Source: Serratia sp. DD3 (GTDB lineage Bacteria > Pseudomonadota > Gammaproteobacteria > Enterobacterales > Enterobacteriaceae). From it: a stretch of 64,000 nt of DNA. Shown piece after piece: positions 8,483 to 19,635 of this stretch. The DNA lies in NCBI RefSeq assembly GCF_000496755.2, contig NZ_AYKS02000079.1, forward strand, positions 1 through 64,000, given 5' to 3'. Made by a program: the position numbers and the translations under genes. How positions within the stretch are numbered: position 1 is the first letter of the stretch; the number at the start of each line of letters is the position of its first letter. The notes under the pieces are model-generated. The model was not told the origin of the DNA and did not search any database. It worked only from the letters and a program-made list of their open reading frames with translations.

Positions 8483-9127
8483 ATGAAATATGAATTAAAT
8501 GGTAAAGAAGCCAGAGTCATTGGTTGCCTACTGGAGAAGCAGGTGACCACGCCCGAACAGTATCCGCTTTCCTTAAATGCCATTACCCTGGCCTGTAACC
8601 AGAAAACTAACCGCGAGCCGGTGATGGAGTTAGCGGAAAACGAGGTACAGCAAATTCTCGATTTACTGCTGAGAAAACATTTCCTGCGTACGTTGAGTGG
8701 CTTCGGTAACCGGGTGGTCAAATATGAGCAGCGTTTTTGCAATTCAGAGTTTGGTCAACTGAAGTTATCACCGGCGGAATTGGCCGTGATCACCACTTTA
8801 CTACTGCGTGGCGCACAGACGCCCGGTGAATTGCGTACCCGTACCAACCGCATGTATGAGTTCGGTGATGTGAGTGAGGTGGAAGCGGTTTTGCAGCAAT
8901 TGACTGCCCGTGACGATGGTCCGTTTGTGGTACGTTTACCCCGTGAGCCGGGTAAACGGGAAAGCCGATTTATGCATCTTTTCAGCGGGGAGATCGAGGC
9001 AGCCCCAGCAGAAGAAACCACGCCGATTAATGGCTCGCTGGCAGAACGGGTGGCGGTGTTGGAAGCCAACGTGGCGGAATTAAAGCAACAATTGCAGCAA
9101 CTCCTGGCCCGGGGGGAGCATGAGTAA
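8483..9127 (+). CDS. yceH: YceH, DUF480 winged-helix protein
   Basis: The product has 214 residues and two tandem winged-helix domains of the DUF480 (UPF0502) family. The first has the segment [25 protein letters not shown], where QYPLS is a family hallmark, and the second begins near [26 protein letters not shown]-terminal coiled coil is predicted from [21 protein letters not shown]. The function is unproven; DNA binding is suggested by the fold. The stop codon overlaps the mviM start by 8 bases (ATGAGTAA), indicating translational coupling. Confidence 0.93.
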   Translation: MKYELNGKEARVIGCLLEKQVTTPEQYPLSLNAITLACNQKTNREPVMELAENEVQQILDLLLRKHFLRTLSGFGNRVVKYEQRFCNSEFGQLKLSPAELAVITTLLLRGAQTPGELRTRTNRMYEFGDVSEVEAVLQQLTARDDGPFVVRLPREPGKRESRFMHLFSGEIEAAPAEETTPINGSLAERVAVLEANVAELKQQLQQLLARGEHE

Positions 9128-10037
9128 ATTACGCATCGGCGTGGTTGGGTTGGGGGGGATTGCGCAAAAAGCCTATCTGCCCTTGCTTAGCCAGGCTGCA
9201 GAGTGGCAACTGGTGGGCGGCTTCTCACCCAATCAGCAGAGAGCACAGCAAGTTTGCGATAGTTACCGTATGCGCTGTTTTCCACGGCTTGATAGCTTGG
9301 CGCAACAGTGTGATGCGGTCTTTGTACATAGCAGCACCGCCAGCCATTTTCAGGTAGTAGGGGAATTACTTAAATCCGGGGTCCATGTTTATGTTGATAA
9401 ACCGTTGGCTGAAACCTTGGCGCAAAGTGAGCAACTGATCGAGCTGGCAAACAAACAGGGCAAGGCGTTGATGGTCGGTTTTAATCGCCGTTTTGCCCCC
9501 TTGTATCGCCAATTAAAACAGCAAATGCAGCAGCCAGCGTCAATTCGTATGGATAAGCACCGGGCAGATAGTGTCGGGCCAAAGGATCTCTGTTTCACAC
9601 TATTAGACGACTATTTGCATGTGGTGGATACGTCAATCTGGCTAGCCGGTGGTTCAGCCAATTTGCTCAGTGGTTGCTTGCGGGCTAATGATGCCGGGCA
9701 AATGTGCTATGCCGAGCACCACTTTTCTGCTGGTGAAACCCTAATCACCACCAGTATGCACCGTAAGGCGGGAAGTCAGCGGGAGAGGGTGCAAGCGGTG
9801 ACGGAAGGCGCAGTCTATCAAGTGGATGAGATGCGCCAGTGGTCGCGTGAAGACCGACAAGGCATTGTTGAGCAACCGGTACCTGGCTGGCAAACCCTTT
9901 TGGCCCAGCGCGGCTTTGAAGGGGCGGTGCAGCACTTTATTCAGGCAGTGAGTAACCAGACCGCGCCGGAAACCAGCGGTGAACAGGCCATTTACGCGCA
10001 ACAGGTGATCGAAAAAATGCTTGGTGATGTGAGGTAA
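9120..10037 (+). CDS. mviM: MviM, Gfo/Idh/MocA-family oxidoreductase
   Basis: This NAD(P)-binding oxidoreductase has 305 residues. The N-terminal Rossmann fold begins with [19 protein letters not shown] (GxGxxA type, residues 3-21). The conserved EKP-type motif appears as [10 protein letters not shown] (about 92-101), and the helix that follows carries [13 protein letters not shown]. coli MviM has a similar length. The substrate is unknown. It sits between yceH and murJ, which explains the historical virulence name, but a direct role in lipid II export is not established. Confidence 0.92.
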   Translation: MSKLRIGVVGLGGIAQKAYLPLLSQAAEWQLVGGFSPNQQRAQQVCDSYRMRCFPRLDSLAQQCDAVFVHSSTASHFQVVGELLKSGVHVYVDKPLAETLAQSEQLIELANKQGKALMVGFNRRFAPLYRQLKQQMQQPASIRMDKHRADSVGPKDLCFTLLDDYLHVVDTSIWLAGGSANLLSGCLRANDAGQMCYAEHHFSAGETLITTSMHRKAGSQRERVQAVTEGAVYQVDEMRQWSREDRQGIVEQPVPGWQTLLAQRGFEGAVQHFIQAVSNQTAPETSGEQAIYAQQVIEKMLGDVR

Positions 10038-10114
10038 CTTTGCCGTGATATTTACCGTGATAGATGGTAGTAGCTATTACCTTGTTCCCCCCGTAGACTA
10101 CTGTTATTCCACTG

Positions 10115-10134
10115 ACGCCTGCCAATGCAGGCGT
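10115..10134 (+). terminator. hairpin between mviM and murJ
   Basis: A perfect 8-bp stem, ACGCCTGC with GCAGGCGT, surrounds the loop CAAT. It is followed only by a weak T-rich stretch (GACATTTATCC), so it may slow rather than stop transcription before murJ. Confidence 0.4.
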
Positions 10135-10170
10135 TGACATTTATCCGTCAGACTCAATTAGAAAAACCGC

Positions 10171-11709
10171 ATGAATCTACTTAAATCACTGGCAGCCGTT
10201 AGCTCGATGACGATGTTTTCGCGGGTGCTAGGTTTTATACGTGACGCCATTGTGGCACGTATTTTTGGCGCAGGGATGGCCACGGATGCATTTTTTGTGG
10301 CATTCAAATTGCCTAATCTGTTACGCCGCATTTTTGCCGAGGGGGCATTCTCCCAAGCCTTTGTTCCTATTTTGGCCGAATACAAGAGCCAACAAGGGGA
10401 AGAGGCCACCCGTACCTTTGTGGCCTATGTGGCTGGTTTGTTGACCTTGGTGTTGGCGCTGGTGACCTTGCTTGGTATGTTGGCGGCCCCTTGGGTGATT
10501 TATATTACCGCCCCGGGGTTTACCGATACGCCAGATAAATTTGCGTTGACGTCGTCTCTGCTGCGCATCACCTTTCCTTATATTCTCTTGATTTCCCTGG
10601 CTTCTTTGGTGGGGGCTATTCTTAATACCTGGAACCGGTTTTCGATTCCGGCTTTTGCCCCCACGCTGTTAAACGTCAGCATGATCGGTTTTGCCCTGTT
10701 TGCCGCGCCCTATTTTCACCCGCCGGTTATGGCGTTGGCCTGGGCGGTGGTGGTGGGGGGCATACTGCAACTGGGCTACCAATTACCCCATTTGAAAAAA
10801 ATCGGCATGTTGGTGCTGCCACGGTTGAAGTTGAATGATGCGGGGGTATGGCGGGTGATGCGCCTGATGGGGCCGGCGATCCTCGGCGTCTCTGCCAGCC
10901 AGATTTCTTTAATTATCAATACTATCTTTGCCTCGTTTCTGGTATCGGGTTCGGTATCCTGGATGTATTATGCGGACCGCCTGATGGAGTTCCCCTCTGG
11001 GGTGCTGGGGGTGGCGCTAGGCACGATTTTGCTGCCGTCATTGGCAAAGAGCTTTTCCAGTGGCAATCATGAAGAATATAACCGCCTGATGGATTGGGGC
11101 TTGCGTTTATGTTTTGTACTGGCGCTGCCAAGTGCTATTGCTCTGGGTATTCTGGCTAAACCGCTGATCGCCTCTCTGTTCCAATATGGCAAATTTACCG
11201 ATTTTGATACGCTGATGACTCAACGTGCCTTGGTGGCCTATTCGGTGGGGTTGATGGGGTTGATTGTGGTTAAAGTGTTGGCTCCAGGGTTTTACTCAAG
11301 GCAAGACATTAAAACCCCGGTGAAGATTGCCATTATTACCTTGATTATGACCCAGGTGATGAACCTGATGTTTATTGGGCCGTTAAAGCATGCTGGGCTT
11401 TCATTGTCGATTGGTCTGGCAGCCTGTTTGAATGCGTCGCTGCTTTACTGGCAGTTGCGTAAACAGCAGATCTTTCAGCCGCAACCCGGGTGGGGAATAT
11501 TTCTCGTTAAACTGATCACCGCAGTATTGGTGATGTCGGCGGTGCTGCTGGGGGTTATGTGGCTGATGCCTGACTGGTCTCAGGGGCACATGCCAATACG
11601 CTTGTTACGCTTATCACTGGTGGTGGTGGCGGGTATCGTTGCCTACTTTGCAACTTTGGGCCTGTTAGGTTTCCGACCAAGAGATTTTTCGCGCCGGGTA
11701 GTACAGTAA
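10171..11709 (+). CDS. murJ: MurJ (MviN), lipid II flippase
   Basis: This 512-residue polytopic inner-membrane protein has about 14 transmembrane helices, of the MOP exporter superfamily; E. coli MurJ has 511. It moves lipid-linked peptidoglycan precursor to the periplasmic face and is essential in E. coli. Conserved cavity arginines can be seen in [19 protein letters not shown] (positions about 18 and 24) and in the [20 protein letters not shown] segment (about 47-66), a strong family signature. The gene follows mviM by 133 bases and ends at a hairpin plus T-run. Confidence 0.97.
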   Translation: MNLLKSLAAVSSMTMFSRVLGFIRDAIVARIFGAGMATDAFFVAFKLPNLLRRIFAEGAFSQAFVPILAEYKSQQGEEATRTFVAYVAGLLTLVLALVTLLGMLAAPWVIYITAPGFTDTPDKFALTSSLLRITFPYILLISLASLVGAILNTWNRFSIPAFAPTLLNVSMIGFALFAAPYFHPPVMALAWAVVVGGILQLGYQLPHLKKIGMLVLPRLKLNDAGVWRVMRLMGPAILGVSASQISLIINTIFASFLVSGSVSWMYYADRLMEFPSGVLGVALGTILLPSLAKSFSSGNHEEYNRLMDWGLRLCFVLALPSAIALGILAKPLIASLFQYGKFTDFDTLMTQRALVAYSVGLMGLIVVKVLAPGFYSRQDIKTPVKIAIITLIMTQVMNLMFIGPLKHAGLSLSIGLAACLNASLLYWQLRKQQIFQPQPGWGIFLVKLITAVLVMSAVLLGVMWLMPDWSQGHMPIRLLRLSLVVVAGIVAYFATLGLLGFRPRDFSRRVVQ

Positions 11710-11760
11710 TGGGGTTCTACGCCGGAATCCCAGGTTTTGCCGTCACCCCAGTTTAAGCAC

Positions 11761-11801
11761 GGCAAGCAGCGCTACTTTCTTTGGCTTGCCGGTGTCTTTT
11801 T
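11761..11801 (+). terminator. murJ terminator
   Basis: The arms GGCAAGC (11761-11767) and GCTTGCC (11784-11790) enclose a 16-base loop. A T-run (11797-11801) follows on the plus strand, fitting intrinsic termination of murJ. Confidence 0.65.
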
Positions 11802-11819
11802 ATTGTCCATTGACGGTTG

Positions 11820-12617
11820 TTAGCCGATGGGCTTTGTTATCACGGCATTAAATACCATCCCAAGGGCGACGATGATCAGTAGCCCGGCGAATCCTTTTTG
11901 CACCATAGGCTCAGGTAAATAATGACTTACCCTGCGGCCAATAAACATGCCTGTTACCATACTAATCATAAACCACAGCGTGAATGGTAACGGCAGGGTG
12001 GCCCCCTGCATCATTGCCGTCACAATCCCGCCGAGACTGACCATGGCCACCACCAGCAATGAAGTGGCAATACAATGGTGAATCGACAAAGGCGAAAATT
12101 GGCGTAGTAAAGGGACAATAATAAAACCGCCCCCCACCGCTAATAGCCCGGTCATAAAACCGGTTATCGCCCCAAAAGCGAGAAACAGCAGCCAGGTATT
12201 TAACACCCAGATAAATCGCCCGGTTTGTTCATCCAGTACAACAGGGTAAGTATGGGTGACTGCTATCATCGGCGTCCGCATCAATCTCCACGCGATGGTC
12301 AGCAACACAGCTGCAAACAGTAGGGTCAGTAATGTGGGAGAAGCGCGTTGGGCAACGGATAACCCAACACCTGTCATAGGGATCCCCGCCAGCGTCATCA
12401 CGATGGCGGCACGGTAACGAACCAATCCTTTGCGCCAGCCTTCGATTGCTCCCAAGGCAGCACTTCCGGCAACGGCCACCAGGGCCACCGGAGCTGCCTG
12501 TTGCGGAGCCCATGCCATGCCCATCATCAGTGCGGGAATAGCAAAAATTCCGCCACCGGCACCCGTGATGCCGAGCACCATCCCCACGCATAGCGCTAAG
12601 AGTAACGAGAGGGTCAT
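11820..12617 (-). CDS. TSUP-family (TauE/SafE) sulfur-anion exporter
   Basis: This 265-residue membrane protein has seven or eight hydrophobic segments and the two half-repeats of the TauE/SafE (TSUP) family: LCVGMVLGITGAGGGIFAIPAL near residue 10 and GAITGFMTGLLAVGGGFIIVPLL near residue 150. Family members export sulfite, sulfoacetate or related anions. It is the last gene of a four-gene run (regulator 13888, two YeeE/YedE pieces, this gene) with 41 to 46 bases between the membrane-protein genes, so I infer one operon for handling reduced or oxidised sulfur. The exact substrate is not readable. Confidence 0.85.
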   Translation of the reverse strand: MTLSLLLALCVGMVLGITGAGGGIFAIPALMMGMAWAPQQAAPVALVAVAGSAALGAIEGWRKGLVRYRAAIVMTLAGIPMTGVGLSVAQRASPTLLTLLFAAVLLTIAWRLMRTPMIAVTHTYPVVLDEQTGRFIWVLNTWLLFLAFGAITGFMTGLLAVGGGFIIVPLLRQFSPLSIHHCIATSLLVVAMVSLGGIVTAMMQGATLPLPFTLWFMISMVTGMFIGRRVSHYLPEPMVQKGFAGLLIIVALGMVFNAVITKPIG

Positions 12618-12658
12618 GGTTCATTCCTGTTGTGTGACTTATCGTGCATCGGTCAATA

Positions 12659-13090
12659 TTACTTCGCCTGACGTTTCGCTCTGGCTTTCTCAATTTGTTC
12701 GAAAAGCAGCATGCCAGTGAGCATGGCAACCACAAAACCAATACCTTTAGTGATTCCAGCACCAAGCAGGACCAATCCAGGACCGGGGCAAATACCCGCC
12801 AACCCCCAGCCAATACCAAACAGGATAGCCCCCCCGATTAAACGCTTATCAATCTGTTTGCTGGTTGGCAGGTTGATATTGCCACCACAAACAGATTGGG
12901 TGCGGCGCTTCACCGAACGAAAGGCGAAGAAACCCACACTGATAGCTCCCCCCATGACAAAAGCCAGTGAAGGATCCCAGACGCGGGTAATATCTAAAAA
13001 GCCAATTACCTTGGCGGGATTCGCCATGCCGCTAACCAGTAATCCAATACCAAATACGAGTCCTGCCAGTAGTGAAAAAAACAGATTCAT
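12659..13090 (-). CDS. YeeE/YedE-like (DUF6691) membrane protein, second half
   Basis: The protein has 143 residues and about four transmembrane helices. It matches the C-terminal half-type of YeeE/YedE transporters, with GLVFGIGLLVSGMANPAKVIGF at residues 9-30 and the signature GIGWGLAGICPGPGL near residue 100. YeeE/YedE proteins move thiosulfate or other reduced sulfur compounds across the inner membrane using cysteines in such motifs; here the Cys of GICPGP is present. The ATG at 13090 has AGGGGG eight bases upstream; a longer frame reaching 13309 overlaps the neighbour and lacks family similarity. It pairs with the gene at 13129, the two together forming one full-length equivalent. Confidence 0.85.
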   Translation of the reverse strand: MNLFFSLLAGLVFGIGLLVSGMANPAKVIGFLDITRVWDPSLAFVMGGAISVGFFAFRSVKRRTQSVCGGNINLPTSKQIDKRLIGGAILFGIGWGLAGICPGPGLVLLGAGITKGIGFVVAMLTGMLLFEQIEKARAKRQAK

Positions 13091-13128
13091 ATATCCCCCT
13101 AAAAAAGTTAACGAGTGAGCACAGACTT

Positions 13129-13557
13129 CTAACCCAGTAAGCCCATCAGCCAAACAGTGATAAATGCCACTCCCATAAACGTCAGCGTAGCCACTAGTGA
13201 ACGGGGGGATAAACGTGACAATCCACAGACGCCGTGGCCACTGGTACACCCAGACCCATAACGAGTACCGACACCAACCAGCAGCCCAGCAATAATCACG
13301 ATGGGCCATGAGGCTGAAATTTCGCTAGCTGGAAGAGGGTGGAAAAGACCATACAGCAGCGGTGAGGCAATAATGCCAATCAGAAAAGCCAGGCGCCAAC
13401 CACGATCGGTGGTGTTTGAGGAGAGTAACCCGCCGATAATACCGCTGATGCCGGCGATGCGCCCGCAGAAGAATATCAATATCCAGGCTGCAGCTCCGAT
13501 CAGGATCCCGCCGAAGAAACTCATAAGCGGGGTAAATTGCACCAGATTAATGGTCAT
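13129..13557 (-). CDS. YeeE/YedE-family membrane protein, first half
   Basis: This 142-residue protein has four hydrophobic segments. Its diagnostic motif GTRYGSGCTSGHGVCGLSRL (about 93-112) carries the conserved cysteine of thiosulfate or sulfur-transporting YeeE/YedE proteins. ATG 13557 has GGAGG eight bases upstream and overlaps the end of the ArsR-type regulator gene by 11 bases, so translation is coupled. Together with the 12659-13090 product it forms the split transporter common in BigR-controlled operons. Confidence 0.87.
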   Translation of the reverse strand: MTINLVQFTPLMSFFGGILIGAAAWILIFFCGRIAGISGIIGGLLSSNTTDRGWRLAFLIGIIASPLLYGLFHPLPASEISASWPIVIIAGLLVGVGTRYGSGCTSGHGVCGLSRLSPRSLVATLTFMGVAFITVWLMGLLG

Positions 13558-13888
13558 GGTTAACACCTCCTGTTTGATCTTTTGGACAGTAAAGTTGGTA
13601 TAGCGTACTCAGTAATATCAATACATTGGGGTCATCGATACGGTAGAAAATCTGTTTTCCTTCACGGCGTGTGGCGACGAGTTGCTGGCGGCGCATCACC
13701 CCCAACTGTTGTGACAATGTTGGCTGACCAATCCCCAGTGCACTTTCCATTTGCCCCACCGAGGCTTCCCCTTGACTGAGGTGGCACAGTAGCAACAGGC
13801 GGTCTTCATTAGCCAAGGTGCGCAATACGCCAGCCGCTGTACTGGCAGCATCGCGCATTTTTTGTTGATCAATTAACGCGTTATTCAT
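13547..13888 (-). CDS. BigR/YgaV-type ArsR-family persulfide-sensing repressor
   Basis: The protein has 113 residues and a winged-helix ArsR (SmtB) domain: LRTLANEDRLLLLCHLSQGE, the recognition helix near GIGQPTLSQQLGVMRRQQLV, and the wing TRREGKQIFYRI. Classical metal-site motifs are absent. Instead there are exactly two cysteines, one in LLLLCHLS (about residue 35) and one in QLYCPKD (about residue 100), the pair that in BigR, YgaV and SqrR forms a disulfide or polysulfide bridge to release DNA. It is the first gene of the sulfur-transport operon. A perfect AT-rich palindrome lies 36 bases upstream of its start and is the likely operator. Confidence 0.88.
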   Translation of the reverse strand: MNNALIDQQKMRDAASTAAGVLRTLANEDRLLLLCHLSQGEASVGQMESALGIGQPTLSQQLGVMRRQQLVATRREGKQIFYRIDDPNVLILLSTLYQLYCPKDQTGGVNHDH

Positions 13889-13923
13889 TGGTCCTCTTTC
13901 ACGTCATGATAATACCCATAACA

Positions 13924-13947
13924 ATATTATATAATTTTATATAATAT
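13924..13947. promoter_or_regulatory. AT-rich palindrome, probable operator of BigR-like repressor
   Basis: ATATTATATA (13924-13933) and TATATAATAT (13938-13947) form a perfect 10-bp inverted repeat with a 4-base spacer, 36 bases before the regulator start. BigR-type repressors are known to bind AT-rich palindromes over the -10 region of their own promoter. That this is the binding site is my inference from position and symmetry. Confidence 0.6.
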
Positions 13948-14122
13948 AATTTTGCATAATTAAAGCAACATCAGTTAGAAAAAAGCTATTCAAGGTATAG
14001 GTTAGAAGTTTGTCATGACACCAATTATCGAAGGTTTTAGCTACCGACTACGGTTTAGGGCAAGAAATCTTAGCGGGGCGATAAAATCTATCAGTGGTCG
14101 CTTTCTTAAATATGCAGTAAGT

Positions 14123-14149
14123 AAAAAGGTCGCCGCAGCGACCTTTTTT
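14123..14149 (-). terminator. argS terminator
   Basis: The arms AAAAAGGTCGC (14123-14133) and GCGACCTTTTT (14138-14148) surround CGCA. It is T-rich at the 3' side on both strands, so it can act in either direction. It lies just past the argS stop codon. Confidence 0.8.
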
Positions 14150-14165
14150 AACGCTATCGTGGCTG

Positions 14166-15896
14166 TTACATGCGCTCGACGGTAGCGATCCCCAGTGTAT
14201 CCAGGCCGGTTTTTAGCGTTTTGGCGGTCAGTAGCGCCAACTTCAGGCGACTCTGGCGGGTTTGTTCGCTTTCGGCATTGAGGATCTGGCAATGCTCGTA
14301 GAAAGCGGAGAACAGCCCAGCCAAATCGTACAGGTAAGCACACATCACATGAGGTGTACCTTCGCGGGCCACTACCGTGAGGGTTTCTTCGAACTGTAGC
14401 AGGCGGGTAGCCAACAGCTGTTCGCGTTCTTCGGTTATTACCAACGGCAAGGTCAGGTCGCTTTCAGCCACATCAGCACGTTTGAACACCGACGCAACAC
14501 GGCTATATGCATATTGCATATAGGGGGCGGTATTGCCCTCAAAGGCCAACATGTTGTCCCAATCGAACATATAGTCGGTGGTGCGATTTTTTGACAAATC
14601 CGCGTATTTTATTGCACCAATACCCACTACATTGGCAATAGCTTGTATTTCATCCCCAGGCATCTGCGGATTTTTATCAGCAATCAGCTTGTTAGCACGC
14701 TCAATGGCCTCATCTAACAGTTCAGACAGCTTCACCGTGCCACCTGTGCGGGTCTTGAACGGTTTACCATCTTTACCCAGCATCATGCCGAACATATGGT
14801 GCTCCAGGGTTACTGAGTCCGGCACGTAGCCTGCTTTGCGCACGATAGCCCAGGCTTGCATCAGGTGCTGATGTTGGCGTGAGTCGATGTAATAAAGAAT
14901 GCGGTCAGCACCCAAAGTTTCAAAACGGTATTTTGCACAGGCAATATCGGTAGTGGTGTACAGGTAACCGCCATCTTTTTTCTGGATAATGACCCCCATC
15001 GGGTCGCCATCTTTATTTTTGTATTCGTCCAGAAAGACCACGGTGGCACCTTCACTTTCTACCGCCAACCCCTTGGCTTTCAGATCAGCGACGATAGCGG
15101 GCAACATGGTGTTGTAGAGGCTTTCCCCCATCACATCATCGTTGGTCAGGGTGACATTTAAACGGTCGTAGGAGAGTTGGTTCTGCGCCATGGTGATATC
15201 CACCAGTTTGCGCCACATCTTCAAACAGTATTCATCGCCCCCTTGCAACTTCACCACATAACCACGGGCACGTAGGGCAAAGGCTTCATCTTCATCGTAA
15301 TTTTTCTTGGCTTCGCGGTAAAACTGCTCCAAATCCGCCAGTTCCATATCGCTGGCGTTTTCGTTCTGCATCTTTTCCAGATAAGCAATCAACATGCCGA
15401 ACTGGGTACCCCAGTCACCCACATGGTTGGCACGGATCACTTTATGGCCGAGAAATTCTTGAGTACGGGCAGCGGCATCACCAATGATGGTGGAGCGCAG
15501 GTTGCCGACATGCATCTCTTTGGCCACGTTGGGGGCAGAGTAATCAATGACGATGGTCTGCGGCTTAACCGGGGCAATACCCAGTTTGGGGGCGAACAGA
15601 ATGGCATCAGCCTGGTGGGCTACCCAGTCACTGTTGAGAAAGATATTGATAAATCCCGGGCCGGCAATTTCTACTTTATTGGCAATATCGCCTAGTTCCA
15701 GCAACTGGACTACTTTCTCTGCCAGTTGTCGCGGTGGCATCCCCAGTTTTTTAGCAACGGACATCACACCGTTAGCCTGATAATCACCAAACTGCGCTTT
15801 GGCCGATTGACGAACCTGAGCTTCACAATCCGCTGGCGCACCTGCGGCAATCAGCGCCTGGCTGACTTTATCTGATAGAAGAGCCTGAATATTCAC
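14166..15896 (-). CDS. argS: arginyl-tRNA synthetase
   Basis: This class I synthetase has 576 residues, one fewer than E. coli ArgS (577). The N-terminal domain specific to ArgRS is followed by the ATP-binding HIGH-type motif in [21 protein letters not shown] (about 121-141; HVGN), and the C-terminal DALR anticodon-binding domain includes [11 protein letters not shown]. As in other bacterial ArgRS no canonical KMSKS is obvious. The product charges tRNA-Arg in the cytoplasm and needs the tRNA for amino-acid activation. The gene is flanked by a terminator and is divergent from yecM. Confidence 0.98.
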   Translation of the reverse strand: MNIQALLSDKVSQALIAAGAPADCEAQVRQSAKAQFGDYQANGVMSVAKKLGMPPRQLAEKVVQLLELGDIANKVEIAGPGFINIFLNSDWVAHQADAILFAPKLGIAPVKPQTIVIDYSAPNVAKEMHVGNLRSTIIGDAAARTQEFLGHKVIRANHVGDWGTQFGMLIAYLEKMQNENASDMELADLEQFYREAKKNYDEDEAFALRARGYVVKLQGGDEYCLKMWRKLVDITMAQNQLSYDRLNVTLTNDDVMGESLYNTMLPAIVADLKAKGLAVESEGATVVFLDEYKNKDGDPMGVIIQKKDGGYLYTTTDIACAKYRFETLGADRILYYIDSRQHQHLMQAWAIVRKAGYVPDSVTLEHHMFGMMLGKDGKPFKTRTGGTVKLSELLDEAIERANKLIADKNPQMPGDEIQAIANVVGIGAIKYADLSKNRTTDYMFDWDNMLAFEGNTAPYMQYAYSRVASVFKRADVAESDLTLPLVITEEREQLLATRLLQFEETLTVVAREGTPHVMCAYLYDLAGLFSAFYEHCQILNAESEQTRQSRLKLALLTAKTLKTGLDTLGIATVERM

Positions 15897-16057
15897 CGGG
15901 TTACCTTAATGACAAACATAAAACAGCCTGTAATTGTAACCGATTCGTGGCGCTACGTCAGTAATTGGCTGCATTTGTCCGTGGCATCAGCGGCGAGATT
16001 GTTCCGGTAAACTATGAGATTATTAGCCGATGTAACGAGTAAGAGATGATTAACATC

Positions 16058-16621
16058 ATGACTGACCTTTTATCAATTAATGAACTTAACGATCTGGCGC
16101 TGGATTTACCCCGCTTTGAACAAGCATTGAGCGAATTTGCGCAAAAGTTACACCTTGAGTTATCACAGTATCACGCCGACCATATTTCGCTGCGTTGCCA
16201 TCAAGATAGCACTGCTGAACGTTGGCGGCAGGGGTTGCTGCAATGTGGTGTTCTGCTTTCTGAAAACATCATCAATGGGCGCGTCATCTGTCTGTTTGAC
16301 TTAACGGTGCCGTTGCAGGTGGGGCCATGGCAGATCGACTGTATAGAACTGCCGTATCCCGGGAAGAAACGTTATCCCCATGAAGGCTGGGAACATGTGG
16401 AATTAGTCCTGGCCGGTGATCCCGCGACCTTATATACCCGCGCATTGGAACAACTGGCGGATGAAGCACTGCTGCAGCCCGGCATTAGCTTGAAACAGAG
16501 TTGGCCAAAATCTGAAGATGAGTCCTTGGCGAATCCGACCTTGGCGGTGAGTGACGGTCAGGTCACTATTAAATTTCACCCTCACTCCATCCGTGACGTT
16601 GTCACTAACGGGCGTGCCTGA
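16058..16621 (+). CDS. yecM: YecM, VOC-superfamily protein
   Basis: The protein has about 187 residues (E. coli 188) and a glyoxalase/VOC-type fold. Strongly conserved parts are ADHISLRCHQDSTAERWRQGL, ENIINGRVICLF, ELPYPGKKRYPHEGWEHVELVL and the C-terminal NPTLAVSDGQVTIKFHPHSI. The His and Glu residues in HISLR and GWEHVE resemble VOC metal ligands, but no reaction has been shown. ATG 16058 matches the E. coli start; another in-frame ATG at 16046 cannot be excluded. It lies divergent from argS and upstream of cutC. Confidence 0.9.
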   Translation: MTDLLSINELNDLALDLPRFEQALSEFAQKLHLELSQYHADHISLRCHQDSTAERWRQGLLQCGVLLSENIINGRVICLFDLTVPLQVGPWQIDCIELPYPGKKRYPHEGWEHVELVLAGDPATLYTRALEQLADEALLQPGISLKQSWPKSEDESLANPTLAVSDGQVTIKFHPHSIRDVVTNGRA

Positions 16622-16832
16622 GTGAAAGTGACGGGTCGTAAGTTGTATGGGGGACGATATGGCTGATTTAACCTTCTTGCTGTGACCCTGCTCTAGGCAT
16701 TATTGAAAACTGAGTGGCATAGTTGTCGCCTCGCACTGATTTGTTGATAGCCAAGTTGATAAAGGGAGATGACGTCAAGAGGATGGGCCATCAAGCAATG
16801 GAAGTATTTTTAGCAGTTATCTGGGGGCGTGA

Positions 16833-17591
16833 ATGATTAAGTTGGAAGTTTGTTGTTATGGCGTAGATTGTGCCATCACTGCTGAGCAGGCGGGAGCTGA
16901 TCGAATCGAGTTATGTGCCAGCCAAAGTGAAGGGGGATTAACACCGAGTTTTGGTTCGTTGCAGTTAGCACGGGAACGCATAACGATACCCGTTCATCCG
17001 ATAGTACGCCCACGGGGAGGGGATTTTTGTTATAGCGACGTTGAGTTTGACATCATCAAGCGGGATATCGCTCAACTGCGTGATATGGGGTTTGCTGGCG
17101 TCGTGGTAGGGATGCTGGATGGCGAAGGGCATATCGATATGCCACGCATGCAGGAAGTCATGGCCTTGAGTGGCAATATGGCGGTAACTTTCCACCGTGC
17201 ATTCGATATGTGCCAAAACCCGATGATGGCGTTAGAACAACTGACCCAGTTGGGGGTGGCGCGTATTCTTACCTCTGGCCAGCAACAAAATGCTGAGTTG
17301 GGGCTACCGTTGTTGCGTGATCTGCTACGTGCCAGTAAAGGCCCGGTGGTGATGGCTGGCGCCGGGGTACGCTTGAGCAATTTACATAAGTTTGTCGATA
17401 TTGGCATTCAGGAGCTCCATAGCTCGGCCGGTCATACAGTACCTTCTACCATGCGTTACCGTAAGGCGGGAGTCACCATGTGTTCCGATAATGAATTTGA
17501 TGAATTCAGTCATTATTGTGTTGATGGTGAGATGGTTGAGGCGATGAAAAATTCATTGGCGATGTTAACACCCGCGGCAACCCGAGCCTGA
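16833..17591 (+). CDS. cutC: CutC family protein (copper homeostasis)
   Basis: This TIM-barrel protein has 252 residues. Family segments are [26 protein letters not shown] at the start, [24 protein letters not shown] (about 127-134) and [14 protein letters not shown]. CutC was linked to copper tolerance in E. coli; later work disputed a direct role, so the biochemical activity remains unclear. It starts 211 bases after yecM and may have its own promoter. No regulatory motif is evident in that gap. Confidence 0.93.
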   Translation: MIKLEVCCYGVDCAITAEQAGADRIELCASQSEGGLTPSFGSLQLARERITIPVHPIVRPRGGDFCYSDVEFDIIKRDIAQLRDMGFAGVVVGMLDGEGHIDMPRMQEVMALSGNMAVTFHRAFDMCQNPMMALEQLTQLGVARILTSGQQQNAELGLPLLRDLLRASKGPVVMAGAGVRLSNLHKFVDIGIQELHSSAGHTVPSTMRYRKAGVTMCSDNEFDEFSHYCVDGEMVEAMKNSLAMLTPAATRA

Positions 17592-17624
17592 TGTCATCTC
17601 TCCCTATGGCTGAGTGGCGGATAT

Positions 17625-17661
17625 AAAAAAAGCCCTGAACAGGGTAGAGGTGTTCAGGGCT
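17625..17661 (-). terminator. terminator of the cmoA-cmoB operon
   Basis: The arms AGCCCTGAACA (17631-17641) and TGTTCAGGGCT (17651-17661) form an 11-bp perfect stem. On the minus strand it is followed by a T-run (17630-17625), matching an intrinsic terminator downstream of cmoB. It may also stop cutC transcripts. Confidence 0.8.
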
Positions 17662-17673
17662 AAGATTTCACTG

Positions 17674-17694
17674 GTGTTGGTGCAATACCAACAC
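17674..17694. repeat. short inverted repeat after cmoB
   Basis: GTGTTGGT and ACCAACAC form a perfect 8-bp stem around GCAAT, in the space between cmoB and its terminator. Its role is unknown. Confidence 0.4.
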
Positions 17695-17777
17695 TTTAAA
17701 TTTAGTTAAGAATCGAAAAATGCACAGTAATTAAATGTTTTCAAAATGTAAATTTTAAGTAAAAGCCATTCTGCCAG

Positions 17778-17814
17778 ATAGCAGAATAGACAATGGTCAG
17801 TTCTATTCTGCTAT
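17778..17814. repeat. 13-bp inverted repeat just after cmoB stop
   Basis: ATAGCAGAATAGA (17778-17790) and TCTATTCTGCTAT (17802-17814) pair perfectly, and the pairing continues outward with one bulge through GCCA/TGGC. It sits 13 bases past the cmoB stop codon and may protect the mRNA end. It is a third hairpin in this 235-base gap. Confidence 0.55.
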
Positions 17815-17826
17815 TGGCATTGAAAT

Positions 17827-19547
<1,721 letters not shown>

Positions 19548-19635
19548 TCAGGTCAGAATAGGAAAGGGAGCATGCTAGCAGAAAATCAGTTGCGGCAGAA
19601 GCAGGCGGCGAATGGCCACCTGAAATCAGATACCG

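Noticed and set aside
12229..12819. Long minus-strand frame over the TSUP gene
   Set aside because: It is in another frame across two well-supported genes, is rich in Arg, Cys and His and has no recognisable domain.
12659..13309. A 216-residue reading frame including the YeeE/YedE second half
   Set aside because: The first 73 residues overlap the neighbouring YeeE/YedE gene in another frame and have no family similarity. ATG 13090 has its own good ribosome-binding site.
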